A stretch of 64,000 nt of DNA from Panopea generosa (taxonomy: Eukaryota; Mollusca; Bivalvia; Adapedonta; Hiatellidae). The stretch covers positions 21,138,014 to 21,202,013 of the forward strand of contig CM055911.1 in assembly GCA_029582155.1 (NCBI GenBank), given 5' to 3'. The stretch's first letter is position 1. Every line of letters starts with the position of its first letter. The position numbers were made by a program, and so were the translations under genes. This document shows, piece by piece, positions 38,162 through 49,599 of the stretch. Under the pieces are notes generated by a model that worked only from the letters and a program-made list of their open reading frames with translations, was not told the DNA's origin and did not search any database.

Positions 38162-38308
38162 GCCAGCAAATGAGTGGCGATCAGTGCAATGGTTGTACAT
38201 GTGAAAATGGTACCCCGTTGTGTATAGCAACTGACTGTTATCCATTGAACTGCGAGGGTAAAGCACCTGTGACACCTGACGGGCAATGTTGTCCAGTGTG
38301 TCCGAAAG
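38162..38308 (+). CDS. VWC domain 6 (copy of domain 3), long 3' exon
   Basis: Exon of 147 bp between TTTCATTCAG and GTATGT, phase 1 at both ends. It begins QQMSGDQC and closes GQCCPVCPK. It has C-x4-C where the first copy has C-x5-C (CYPLNC here, CAYLFDC at 26674), so this copy has the more usual VWC spacing. Several residues between the sixth cysteine and the CC pair also differ. All nine cysteines are present. Confidence 0.92.
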
Positions 38309-38429
38309 GTATGTATTCCACGATGAATGTCGATCTATTAAATTGTAAATACAATAACATTTGGCTGAGTTATGAAAAATTGTTATGATAGAAATATATG
38401 TAATATGAAATCAGTTTATAGTCAAGTTT

Positions 38430-38650
38430 TATTTCATGGAATCATGACGCTCATTTATTATGTTGCTTTGAAATAGAATACCGCTTTCAAAGCCGGTGCT
38501 AGAGTTGCCTCGTGATCATAACCAAGTCTGCTACACTGATCTTTGGTGGCGTTCAGTTATTCCAATGCATCCTAAATAAGGTATCATAAATACATTATGT
38601 ATAGCCTGAAATGTAATGTTGCATAAAAAGGTAATTATAATAATTCCAAA
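38430..38650 (+). repeat. 240-bp dispersed element (copy 4 of 4, slightly shortened)
   Basis: Counterpart of 26930-27170; loses a few tens of bases at its 3' end. Confidence 0.8.
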
Positions 38651-39175
38651 ACTATTGTCTGCTACTATTTTTATTTTAGCCATTATTAAACAATTGGAGG
38701 TTATAATGAAACGCAACCGTTAGTTTACAAACATTACAATCTATAACACACACGGCATTGTTATGTAAATTAAATGGCATATATCATAAATATTACTAAA
38801 TAACACTTAAGAAAAGATATTTTAAATATTTAGGTATCCGAAATGCATCCAGGGGTATGCCACATGAACCTGTTGTATATTATCAAATTTACCACATGTT
38901 TATTACGTTATAAATGGGTTATTACATGTAGCAACTACCAAGTGTATATAACATTCAATAAAGGTATGTAACTTTCAACAAGTGTTAATCACATTTTTAG
39001 GTTATATCATGTTCACCAAGTGTTCACATGACTTATTACGAAGTATCAAGTGGACAGCTCATTACTTGGTGCATAATTATATAATTTTCTAGAGGCATAT
39101 CACATTTTCTTGGTATATATACACTTTACTAGGGGTATATCACATTAACTTGCTAACACTGTTTTCTACAATCAG

Positions 39176-39295
39176 CTGAGCAGTGTACATCCGACGGCAT
39201 ATTGTACAATAATGGTGACACATTTAAAGACAAGTGCAACACCTGCACCTGTATTAATGGCCAAAATGCATGTACAAAAATGTCCTGTCCTACAA
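39176..39295 (+). CDS. Half-VWC exon (copy of module 4)
   Basis: Exon of 120 bp between TACAATCAG and GTAAGT, phase 1 at both ends. Six cysteines in C-x16-C-x2-C-x-C-x6-C-x4-C, beginning EQCTSDGILYNNGDTF. Sister of 27905-28024. Its 3' flank is also recognisable after the exon tail relics at 46.97 and 53.86 kb, showing that half-VWC exons once ended those units too. Confidence 0.9.
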
Positions 39296-40079
39296 GTAAG
39301 TAGCAGTTGTTTCATTACCAATTTACTTAGTGTGCAAACATCACTGCCTTCAGTTATTATTCAATGCGATTTAAAATGGAGTGGTTTACATTCATTATCC
39401 AACAAGATATATATCAATATTTTAAGTTTTAAAAAACTGAAATTCATAATAAACATGTTATACCTAGTGTATCATACATGTATCTATATATACTCACTAA
39501 ACCAGTATAACCAGCAGGTATCTATTTGAACATGGAACGGGATTTAATAGTTAGAACTTCTAGCGTCTGAGCTACAGCCAAGGATATCTTCCCTGCCTAG
39601 AATAGTTGCAATATTTGCGTGTTATCTATATTTAGAATGGAGGTTTCGTTTCACTTTCTTGACTCCAGTGAATATCGCGGTTTACCCATGTTTTTGGGGA
39701 AACTGGGTTCATATTTCTATTTCAGCAGCTAAGTGACCATAACTGTTAGACACTAGAACAGCAAAATTGTGTACATGTTCAATAGGATTTGCTGTTACAT
39801 TAACATACTACGTTTACGTATATATCTATAAATTTACCAATATATGTCTCACTACACAGCTGAATTTTGTTCATTGTTCTATATAAAATAAAGTCTAGGA
39901 TTTTCATGGTAAAAAAAGAATTCAGCATAGAATGTTTTTGTAAGTTGTTTTTTTGTAATAGCAAAATGTAAAACCCACATAAAAATGCACAATAACGGAA
40001 AGGCTGACCACGTTGTTTTTTTTAAAAGAGGGTGTAGTGACACCCTGAGATTTTTTAAAAAAAAAGTCCTCAAATGCTC

Positions 40080-40330
40080 ATCAATACATGCATATGTTGA
40101 AATCCTATAAAAGTTTTTAACACCAGTGATGTCTTATTGCATTATATGCTATACAAACTGTTGCTCTACTCATCTGCAGCAAGAAATCACGGCTACTATG
40201 AACCATTTTGAAAATATTTCAAAACCAAATTACATAGGCCTTGTTTTTAAGCGTAAGAATCACGGTACCGTGCTGAAAAAAGTGGCGTAACTCTGTAGCG
40301 AGACGTATAAGATGCTGGGTTATTGAGAGA
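40080..40330 (+). repeat. Dispersed repeat element, about 250 bp
   Basis: Related to 10635-10800 (inverted) and 61690-61900 (direct); includes TACTCATCTGCAGCAAGAAA and a later part shared with 28215-28290 (AATCACGGTACCGTGC). Confidence 0.78.
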
Positions 40331-41292
40331 AATGACATGTTGATATATTAGATGGCGTGCAGTTTTGATAAGCATGTAGATATATATTTTATATTAAATA
40401 TATATATAATTAATAATTTCATTAATTTGTTGAACATTCATGATACGTAAACTTACATGTAACAATATTGTTTAAAAGGACATTTTTATTGTTCACTTAC
40501 TAAACATGTCAATTCATACCTCAGGTATGCACAAAATAATAACGATTATTCCATAGATATTGACGGAATAACTCTACAAATGAACAAGGAAGAAATTATT
40601 ATATATCATTTAGAATGCTTCAATCTGATTGGATGAAAACCAAACTAAATAGGTCAAATGAAATGAACTATTATTCTTTCAAAAAATGAACTTTTGACAA
40701 TTTATTCTGTTGAAACCTGTTCCATCCGGTCGAAACTAGTAACAAAGTACAATAGTTCAAACCAAATATGCTAACCCTTTTGACTTTGTGTAGGTGTAAC
40801 TGTTGTCAGTAGCAGTAACTGTTAAATAAAGGTTTCATTAAATTTCGTGAAGTAAATATGACAATAAATAATCTTTTTAAATGCAGAAATAGATCCACAT
40901 AAAGAACCAATTTCTACAAGTGTTGTGTCTTAATAATGACGTCACTTTGTTAACGTATTGGCGCTGACGACTTCGCGTTGTTTTACTCAAGCGTGGATCC
41001 AGGAAGTGGCGGTTTAATTAAAGTATGCATCATAAAACACATTTATCAAAAGAAGCAAATTCTTTATTCAAGATATGCAACTGATTCATTAATGGGAATG
41101 TAACAATTAGATTATTGAAGATGGGTTATAATAATGACGTAACTAAATGAATATTTATAGTTTATATTTATTGGCATAAATGGCCATGGCCTCAAGATAA
41201 AAATAGAATGTTTGGCAAATATGGATTACAATTTGCAGTCTCGAAAAATTTATCTAGGACACACATCAGATATATTGAATTGTAACTACTAA

Positions 41293-41690
41293 CTTGACTC
41301 TATGAATCCTGGGAACAGACATTCACAAAGACAACTATTCAATATTTAGTCACAATCATTTAAATAAAATTGCTTTGTACACCAATCACTATATGCTGCT
41401 AAGACCGCGATATACTGTCCTATCTTGACTCTATGATTCTTGGGAACAGATATTCACAACGACCGTTATTTAACATTTAGTCACAATCATTTAAATAAAA
41501 ATGTTTTATACACCGATCACTATATGCTGCTTAGACCGCGATATACTGTCCTATCTTGACTCTATGAACCCTGGGAACAGACATTCACAACGACCGTTAT
41601 TTAACATTAAGTCACAATCATCTAAATAAAAATGTTTTATACACCGAACACTATATACGCTGGCTGCTGAGACAGCGATATTCTGCAATT
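41293..41690 (+). repeat. 131-bp tandem repeat, 3 copies
   Basis: CTTGACTCTATGA starts at 41293, 41424 and 41555, each followed by TTCACAA and TAAATAAAA...TATATGCTGCT; no coding sense. Confidence 0.9.
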
Positions 41691-43060
41691 ACAACGTGAC
41701 TGCGACAATCCACTATCTGAATCAATGACAAATGTTATTTAACGAATATTGACCAAAACTCGATTATCTTCCCACTCATATGTCAGGATGGTCTGAAATT
41801 ATAAATTTACAAGCCACAGAAACTGCTTCTACATAGCTATATCTAAAGGTTTGGCGGGAGGGATTTTTAGCGACATATATAGATATATATATAAAGTAAT
41901 CAATTTTTTCATAGTTCAAGAGCCGTTAATAATACAAGTCGAATGGATACCGTTTACGTTGAAAAGAGACAGCCGTTCGAATCACACTCTCATAATAAAC
42001 ACCACCAGTCAGCCCCCTTCAATAATCCGATTTAGTCTTTTATACGGAAAATCATATTATTAGTGGAGAACAGGCATTCAAAGGTTACAAAAAGTGTTCA
42101 TAAAAGTTACTATTCTTTTCACGCGTCTATTATGAGGCAGTGAAAGTTTTATTGAGTGTGGACTTCTAATGAATATGAAAACCTACATCTTGATTTACTC
42201 TTTTTCTGTTATTCAATATAATAAAACAACTCTCTGTCCTTTAAGTGGTCAATCGTTATAATTAGTTTTAATGTTAATACTGTATCAGCTAAATAACTGA
42301 TAGACAATAGAAAAGCAAGTATATGTACATAATGCATTACTAATATATGCAGTAATTATATATATTCATCACATAATTGACGGTACACGAGTGAAATAAA
42401 CCCATTACATATTTATGCAATATCACTTCCGATTCATTGTTCAGTGTTTGCCGTATTACTCGGCTCTTGTACGTAAAATGCCGAGCTAGGTTCCGACTCT
42501 CCCGAATATATAAATGACGTCATGATAAAATGCTGTTATTTTGAGATGTTATGTCACACGACGAATGACTGAAAAAAATGTCAGCCTTTTCTCATCTTTT
42601 ATAGACCTGATATGTAAATTAAATTGTAAATGTACCTTTGTTCTGAGCGATGTGATAAAAAATCTTATATTCGTGCTCATTTAGTTTTTACATGTAAGTT
42701 ATTAAACTTGTTAGCAAAATGATATTTCACTTTGCAGAGACTTGCATAATTTATTAATCGTTTTATTAATCAAATGATAAATGAGCACTTATTTAAGATC
42801 CACATTTCAATTAGCTTACATGAAACGGGCAATATTTATAGGAGACTCTTTGGTGTTCACTTACTTTTAACGTGGTGCATATAAATTCATATCTCATGAA
42901 CGTTCAAATAATAACGTTTATTCCTTTAATAACAATTTGATTGCATCACATTGAACCAAGAAGGAAATATAACATTGAGGTATGATGTATAGTATTAATA
43001 TTTTTTTTTTTTTAACATTGATTTCAGTTTTATTTTAAGTCATGCTTTTGTTTTTTTCAG

Positions 43061-43096
43061 CGTGTCAAGGGAAAGATGGAAAGACTTATTTGCCAG
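43061..43096 (+). CDS. VWC domain 8, short 5' exon
   Basis: A 36-bp exon between TTTTTTTCAG and GTACAG, phase 1 at both ends, encoding CQGKDGKTYLP and the first base of Gly. Resembles 19603 most and has a sister at 49502. Two candidate partners follow: the decayed long exon at 44503 and the frameshifted one at 45339. Confidence 0.82.
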
Positions 43097-43149
43097 GTAC
43101 AGTCATCATTATCCTCATACATAAGGTTATGTTTCGGTATTATCCATGT

Positions 43150-43800
43150 TATTTAAACAACAATTACATTATTCAATACCTAAACACGGGTTAAAAACCA
43201 TCTATCGATTTAGATATAATTTTAAAAAAATGGTTAAACATCATTTTGTATTAAATTTTTAAATATTTAAAGAAACGGTTCACCATCATCCATCGCGTTT
43301 AATATTTAAAAAATGGTTAAACATCATTTATATTGATTTTTTAAAAAAAAAAAAATAGTTCATCAATCGAGTTAAATATCTAAACAATAATGCAACATCA
43401 TCTATCGAGTTAATTATATAAAACGGGGTTAACAACGTATATAGGGTAGAATATCAAAATGTTTTATTATCAGTCACCGAATTCAATATTTAAGAAGTGT
43501 TTTCCATCATTCACAGAGTTCAATATAAAAATAAAATTAGTGTTAAATATTAATCATCAAGTTTAATTTCTAAAATATGTAAAATATTAAAAAGGGTTCA
43601 ACTACGATTCGTAGAGTTAACTATTGGAAAAAAGATTCAACACAACATCAAGTTAAATATCTAAAAAGAGTCTATTCCGATTCATATAGAAAAATAATTT
43701 TCAAAAAATCTGAACCTTAAATCACCGATTTCAACCTTATTCATAGAATTGAATATCGAAAAGAAGTTCAACTCGCAGGTTTTGTTAATAAATAATAGTA
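43150..43800 (+). repeat. 39-bp minisatellite, strongly diverged
   Basis: Units of GTTAAATATCTAAAAAATGG / TTCAACATCATC type, as after the other short exons, but decayed. Confidence 0.8.
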
Positions 43801-44059
43801 CTGCTTCAAAGTAAAAAATGCTATCGTTGCGCTCTTCCTCTGGTCAAATAACGCCATATCCTACATACGACAGATTGTATAGGATACATAATTATATCGC
43901 ATTCATTTATTTGGGGAAATGACCTGAGAATGAACCTTGCTCTAACCCTAACCATAAACCTAACCCGAACCTTACGACATATGCGGTAGGGGTAATGTGG
44001 TCATTAGATGGCAAAGCTTTAGATCCTTTTGTTATTGCTATAGGATACATCTCAACCTC

Positions 44060-44500
44060 TGGTGACATGCTTATTTTTGCCAAGACTCGTGTCATCGTGA
44101 CATGTTTACATGTGTCAAAACATGTGTCATTGTGGCTTGTTTCCATGTGTCTGGACTCTTGTCATCGTGACATGTTTACATTTGTCTTGATTCGTGTCAT
44201 CGTGACATGTTTATATTTGTCTTGACTCGTGTAATCGTGACATGTTTACATTTGTCTATACTCGTGTCATCGTGACATGTTTCATAACTTTTGTCTAGAC
44301 TCGTGTCATCGTGACATGTTTATATTTGTCTAGACTCGTGTCATCGTGACATGTTTATATTTGTCTTGACTCGTATCATCGTGACATATTTACATTTGTC
44401 TTGATTCGTGTCATCGTGACATGTTTATATTTGTCTGGACTCGTGTCATCGTGACATGTTTACATTTGTCTAGACTCATGTCAAGGTGACATGTTAAAAC
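44060..44500 (+). repeat. About 30-bp minisatellite
   Basis: Clean units of TCGTGTCATCGTGACATGTT plus TACATTTGTCTAGAC. It runs right up to the relic exon at 44503. Confidence 0.93.
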
Positions 44501-44502
44501 AG

Positions 44503-44620
44503 ATAGATCTGACCCCTGGCTTACAGCCCGTGTATTTGCTTAAAAAACGGATAATTTGCCTGCCAAATAATAGATTGTAAGTCTGTTTGAACCCTGTTTA
44601 TGTTAAAGAACAGTGAACCC
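44503..44620 (+). pseudogene. Relic of a VWC long exon (copy A)
   Basis: After an AACAG acceptor-like end of the 30-bp array, the bases follow a VWC long exon: AGATCTGACCCCTGG (compare ACATCTGACCCATGT in the exon at 45339), then CGTGTATTTGC and ATAATAGATTGTAAGTCTG. Frames are broken by stops and indels and most cysteine codons are lost. The better-preserved sister is at 50769. Confidence 0.6.
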
Positions 44621-45338
44621 AACGAACTATGCATTAGGGGTGAAGTAATCATTTGATTACATAGCCTTAGACCCCTTTATTACTGTTACAAAATGTATAG
44701 GATACAACTCAACCTCTGGCCAAATGCATATATGGATTAGAACGGATTCTATTCCGTTAACGTGCGCCTCAACCAGAGTCCAAAACGCTTACAAAACATG
44801 ATTATGTAATACATACCTAAAAAATGTCAATATTTCAGTTTATTCAGAAAATACATGTATAATCAGAAATGTCAAGAACCGGTTAAAGGGATTTGATAAG
44901 CATTTATTTCTCAATATGATGAGTCTAAAATAATTATAACAAATATAGATATATGCATATAACTTACGTATTTTGGTACCCAAGGTATGCACATTTATTG
45001 TGGCTTTGTGTAAATATGTGTATATTTGTATTGACAGGCACATTTCTTTTTATTTTCGGTATGTTTATACTCTCCTTTATATGCATTTTTGTTTGCATAC
45101 TTCCAGGAATAAGATATTGGTGTTTTGCGCTATTTCTTAAGCTTGACAGCTTTACTGATGGAGGACGACCTGATAATGAATTGGAAAGGAACCGCCGTTC
45201 TTTCGCAAGTACATGACATACTTCTTAAAAAGGAAAAAGGTCTGTTGTAGACGTTCAATACTATTCATTTGTATATCAGATGTACTAAATACTAAATACA
45301 TCATCAAATAATGTAAATGACAAAGTTTATTCTTCAAG
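44621..45338 (+). other. Intron
   Basis: The first 200 bp are an old internal copy of about 43905-44060 (GGATACAACTCAACCTCTGG, compare GGATACATCTCAACCTCTGG). The rest has no counterpart in copy B. No exon seen. Confidence 0.55.
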
Positions 45339-45480
45339 GTGAAAGGACATCTGACCCATGTAGCCCGTGTGAATGCATGGATAACGGAGAACTAATCTGC
45401 ATGATAATAGACTGCTCTAGAAGATTGTATAAAACCTATTTATGTTCCTGGGGAATGTTGTCCGAAGTGTGACACTCCAG
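45339..45480 (+). pseudogene. VWC domain 8, long 3' exon with frameshift
   Basis: Between TTCTTCAAG and GTAAAT. The first part reads ERTSDPCSPCECMDNGELIC and on to a further Cys codon at 45413; the second part, in another frame, reads EDCIKPIYVPGECCPKC. The two join only across a net +1 (or -2) shift near 45416-45419. Length is 142 bp, not a multiple of three, so phase is also wrong at the 3' end. Read straight through, translation stops at a TGA at 45470. All VWC cysteines are otherwise kept, so the damage is recent, or is a sequencing error, or the exon is skipped (possible in phase only together with the short exon at 43061). Confidence 0.8.
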
Positions 45481-45659
45481 GTAAATAATTCGTCTTGTTA
45501 AATTATAAAGTTTGTTGTTGTACAGCAATGGGAGATACGTGATACACTCCTATATAGAACCTAGAAAAAAATGCGTATTACCAATCCAATTATAAAGACA
45601 TAGTTTTGCTTTATGTTTCACTAGCTTTAATATTTAGCTAAGAGATTTTGTGCGAATAT
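45481..45659 (+). other. Intron segment
   Basis: AT-rich, no feature seen. Confidence 0.5.
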
Positions 45660-46934
45660 TTTATGTGATATTGCAGCTTGCTTTGTGGTACGGTAGTATT
45701 AATTGTTATGTGATGATGTAATTTTGTGATGCGGTACGGTTTTATTGTTTAGTGATGTTTTATATTTGTTAATGGTACGGTAGTATTGTTATGTGATGAT
45801 TTAGTTCTGTTTATGTGGTACTGTGGTATTGTTATGTGATGATGTAGATTTGTTATGTGGTACAGTCTTATTGTTATGCGATGATGAAGTATTGTTATGT
45901 GGTACGGTTATATTGTTATGTGATGTTGTAGTTTTTTAATTAGGTACAGTAGTATTATTATGCAATGCTGTAGTTTTCTTATATGGTACGGTAGTATTGT
46001 TATGTGGTACGATTGTATCGTTAAGTGGTGCTGAAGTATTTTAATGTGGTACGGTTGTATCGTAATGTTATGTTGTAGTTTTGTATGTGGTACGGTTGTA
46101 TCGTTATGTAATGCTGAAGTATTGTCATGTGATGCTGTAGATTTGTTATGTGGGACGGCGGTATTATTATGTGATAATGCAGATTGGTTATGTGTTGCAA
46201 AATTATCGTTATGTGATAATGTAGATTATGTTATGTGGTACAGTTGTATCGTAATGTGATGCTGTATGTTTGTTATTTGGAACACTGTAGTTTTGTTATG
46301 TGCTACCGTTGTATGAATATGTGATGCTATAGGTTTGTTGATTGGAACGGTTGTATCGTTAAGCGATGCTGTAGTTTTGTAATGTAGGTACGGTTGTTAT
46401 CGTAAGGTGATGCTGTAGTTTTGTTATGTTGTACCGTTGTATCGTTAAGTGATGATGTAGTTTTGTAATGTGATACGGTTGTATCGTTAATCTGATGCTG
46501 AAGTATTGTTATGTTATACTGTAGTTGTGTTATGTTTTACAGGGGTATATGATACTGTAGCTTGATTAATGTGTTACGATGTATTGTTTTGTGATGTTTT
46601 AGATTTGGTCGATGCTACGGAAGTATTGTAATGTGATACTGTAGATGTGTTATTTGGAGCTGTAGTATTGTTATATGGTACGGCAGTCTTGTTGTTCAAT
46701 TCTGTAGCTTGGTTATGCGATACGGTAGTATTGTTATGTGATGATGTAGTTTTATTATATGGTACGTTAGCCTTGTTGTGCGATGCTGTCTCTTGGTTAT
46801 GTGGTACATGTAAGGTAGAACTGTTATGTGATGCTGTAGTTTTGTTATGTGGTACGGTAGTCTTAATGTGCGGTTCTGTATCTTGGTTATGTGAGACGGT
46901 AGTATTGCTATATAGTATTGTAACTTTGTTATGT
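45660..46934 (+). repeat. 43-bp minisatellite, about 30 copies
   Basis: Units of GTTATGTGGTACGGTTGTAT plus CGTTATGTGATGCTGTAGTTTTG. It creates long open frames on both strands with simple repetitive translations, not genes. It runs into the half-VWC exon tail at 46939. Confidence 0.95.
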
Positions 46935-46938
46935 AACA

Positions 46939-46966
46939 GCTACCTGTACAAAAATGTTCTGTCTTA
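46939..46966 (+). pseudogene. Relic 3' tail of a half-VWC exon (copy A)
   Basis: GCTACCTGTACAAAAATGTT plus CTGTCTTA matches the end of the half-VWC exons (GCATGTACAAAAATGTCCTGTCCTACA at 39268), reading C-TKMF-C. The donor GTAAGT has become AGTTGA, and the 5' part of the exon is gone, with the 43-bp array in its place. The following intron matches the 3' flank of the exon at 39176 (AAACATCACNGCNTTCAGTTAT). Confidence 0.7.
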
Positions 46967-48886
46967 AGTTGAACATGTTACATGACTTAGTTACGTTATT
47001 AACCTAAATTGTCCAAACATCACCGCGTTCAGTTATAATTAAATTTGTTTTAATTGAAGCATTTGACGTGTATTATCTTAAAGGAAGTATATAAGGAGTT
47101 TCAAAGTAGATAATGTATTAAACCTTATATATCACGTCTATGTATAACATATATACATGTTTCATGACGATAATTATATTGAAAATGGATTTCATGTCTT
47201 TCACTTCGAGTTGAGGTTTGAATAGAATAAATTTCACTCCTAAAATTGCAATTTAGTTTGTAACGTATCAAATTAGGCACGTGATTTCTTTTTGATTTCA
47301 ATTTGATCGTCATACTAATCACATAATGTAGAATTTATATTTCATGCTAGAAATAGTCCAAATGAGCCCGTTAAATAGCAATGTTGGGAAACGTTCTTCA
47401 TTGTTGTATTTTTTTTTTGTTTTTGTGTTTTGTGTTTTAATCGGTTGTGGGGAGTTATATATATAGGGGAGCTTTAGTCTATCCTCATATTTACTTAACG
47501 GTTACTAATATATCACGTGATTTAAAAGTTACCCTTTTGAATATTTCACCTACAAACTTACTTTTTGGCTGAACTATGTCTATGAATGTATATTTAAGAA
47601 CAACAATGCTTACATTCATGTCAACGTGGATGCTTTTAGCTTTTTTTATTTTTTATTTGCTTTTGTTTTTTTTTTTTGTGGGAAGGGGGGGTCGCGGGAT
47701 GGGGTTTGGGGCATGGGATTATTTAACTCGAGTATGGGGATATACAAGTAGAGGATATCTAGTCTACCGAAGTCCCTGTAATCTCCTGATTCGAGTCATT
47801 GCTCTTTCACGCTTAACAATGTGTGACGTCATTTAAAAGCTGATCCATCAATACATGCATATATAATAGATGTCAAAATCATAACGGGCAGCTTATTGTG
47901 AGAGGTCCATCATTTTGTTTCTTCTACCTAAAATACGGTTAAACTTTTACTACTTTTGTATATTTCATTTGACATACCAAGTATAGAGCCTGTTATGTCC
48001 CAAGGTAAACGAATTAAATGAGGCCGTTACTTTTAAGACATATGCCAATGTATAAAACGTAGGTGAGTTCTCTTATAAGGGGGAGTATATTCTAAACACT
48101 CAAGAGAATCGACTTAAAGGATATATTACATTGTTAGTTGAATACATACAAAGCCGCGTAATGACATTTGTCAATGTATAAAACGTAGGTAAGTTCTCTT
48201 ATAAGGGGGAATATATTCTTAACACTCAAGATAATCAACTTAAAGGATATATTACATTGTTAGTTGAATACATGCAAAGCTGCTTAATGACATTTGTCAA
48301 TCCGCTGATTATCAGACCTACAGGCGATATGTTCTGACTTTTACCAGAATCTGATTGTCGCTCGTTATAACATTAAGGAGAGAACAAAACTGTCGTCGTG
48401 TATGTTTTTTATTATATTTTAATAGTATGCAGTATAAATGCTAATAATTTCCTTACACTTTAGTTATTCGTAGTTTCCAATAGTTATGTATTGTTTTAAA
48501 TGACATAAAAGTTAATTTCTTTTTTCCATTCATATTTGTTCGTTTTCTTTTTCGGATTTTCCTTTTCGTTATTTTGATCGAATGAGAAAAAATGAAAATA
48601 TGAAAAAGTTGCTGTTAGATCATACAGAGGTATATTTTATAGTTTGTATTATTTTGACATAAATTGAAAATAATGATTAGGTCTGGTATACATCTTAATA
48701 ACATACAATTTGCTTTGGATTTATTTAATGTGTTTTAATTAATTATTTATGAACGAGTTTTTTTTATATATGTTTAGGGTTATATAATTGATACGTTATA
48801 CGTGCAAATTCAAAAAAATATCGCCCAATAATTTGCAAAAGGTGAAAGAAATTGTTAATTATTGTATTGTATGATCTAATTGTTAT
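46967..48886 (+). other. Intron with a 126-bp tandem repeat
   Basis: Counterpart of 53859-55218. At 48045-48300 a unit with ATGTATAAAACGTAGGT repeats with period 126 (2-3 copies); copy B lacks this block. Poly-T tracts and a CTCCTGATTCGAGTCAT-type dispersed motif (47790) also occur. No exon seen. Confidence 0.6.
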
Positions 48887-49501
48887 ATTTATGCAATATC
48901 ACTTCCGATTCATTGTTCAATGTTTGCCGTATTACTCGGCTTTTGTACGTAAAATGCCGAGTTAGGTTTCGACTCTCCCGAATATATAAATGACGTCATG
49001 GTAAAATGCCGTTATTTTGAGATGTTATGTCACACGACGAATAACAAAAAAAAATATGTCGAGCCTTTTCCCGTCCCTTATAGACCTGATTTGTTAATTA
49101 AATTGTAAATGTACCTTTGTTCTGAGCGATGTGATAAAAAATCTTATATTCGTGCTCATTTAGTTTTTACATGTAAGTTATTAAACTTGTTAGCAAAAAT
49201 GATATTTCACTTTGCAGAAACTTGCATAATTTATTAATCGTTTTATTAATTAAATGATAAATCAGCACTTATGTAAGATCCACATTTCAATTAAGCTTAC
49301 ATGAAACGGGCAATATCTATAGGAGACTCTTTGGTGTTCACTACTTTTAACGTGGTGCATATACATTCATATCTCATGAACGTTCAAATAATAGTGTTTA
49401 TTCCTTTAATAACAATTTGATTGTATCACATTGTATTAAAATTAGTTTTTTATAACATTGACTTCAGTTTTATTTTAATGTCATGCTTATGTTTTTTTCA
49501 G

Positions 49502-49537
49502 CGTGTCAAGGGAATGATGGAAAGACTTATTCGCCAG
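49502..49537 (+). CDS. VWC domain 9, short 5' exon
   Basis: A 36-bp exon between TTTTTTTCAG and GTACAA, phase 1 at both ends, encoding CQGNDGKTYSP and the first base of Gly. It differs from 43061 by two residues. The donor is slightly weaker (GTACAA where the others have GTACAG). Confidence 0.83.
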
Positions 49538-49599
49538 GTACAATCAGTCATTATCCTCATTACATTAGGTTATGTTTCGGTATTATCCATGTTATTTAA

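Larger units (their letters stand above)
28265..39500 (+). repeat. Segmental duplication, copy 2 (five-exon unit)
   Basis: Collinear with 13755-28230, with the same exons, introns and arrays. It differs mainly in the 94-bp array (about 14 copies instead of about 48) and by an extra five-monomer duplication in the 53-bp array. Confidence 0.92.
39296..43060 (+). other. Long intron with dispersed and tandem repeats
   Basis: Contains a diverged pre-short-exon block (about 39600-39800), a plus-strand copy of the dispersed repeat (about 40080-40330), a 131-bp tandem repeat (41293-41690) and, from about 42240, another copy of the pre-short-exon block. The rest is AT-rich with no exon seen. Confidence 0.6.
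42408..48886 (+). repeat. Second tandem duplication, copy A (about 6.5 kb)
   Basis: Starts TTTATGCAATATCACTTCCG, and the same sequence restarts at about 48890. Collinear parts are short exon, 39-bp array, 30-bp array, long-exon relic, 43-bp array, half-VWC tail relic and a 3' flank of about 1.9 kb. The middle (about 44830-45640) differs from copy B. Confidence 0.9.

Noticed and set aside
43935..43975. Telomere-like CCCTAACC/CTAACCC motif (also at 50385)
   Set aside because: Only one to three imperfect units, copied with the 6.4-kb unit; no telomeric array.
46644..46967. Plus-strand open frame ending in the half-VWC tail as a real fused protein
   Set aside because: The reading frame through the 43-bp array is repetitive and differs from the frame that carries the tail cysteines.
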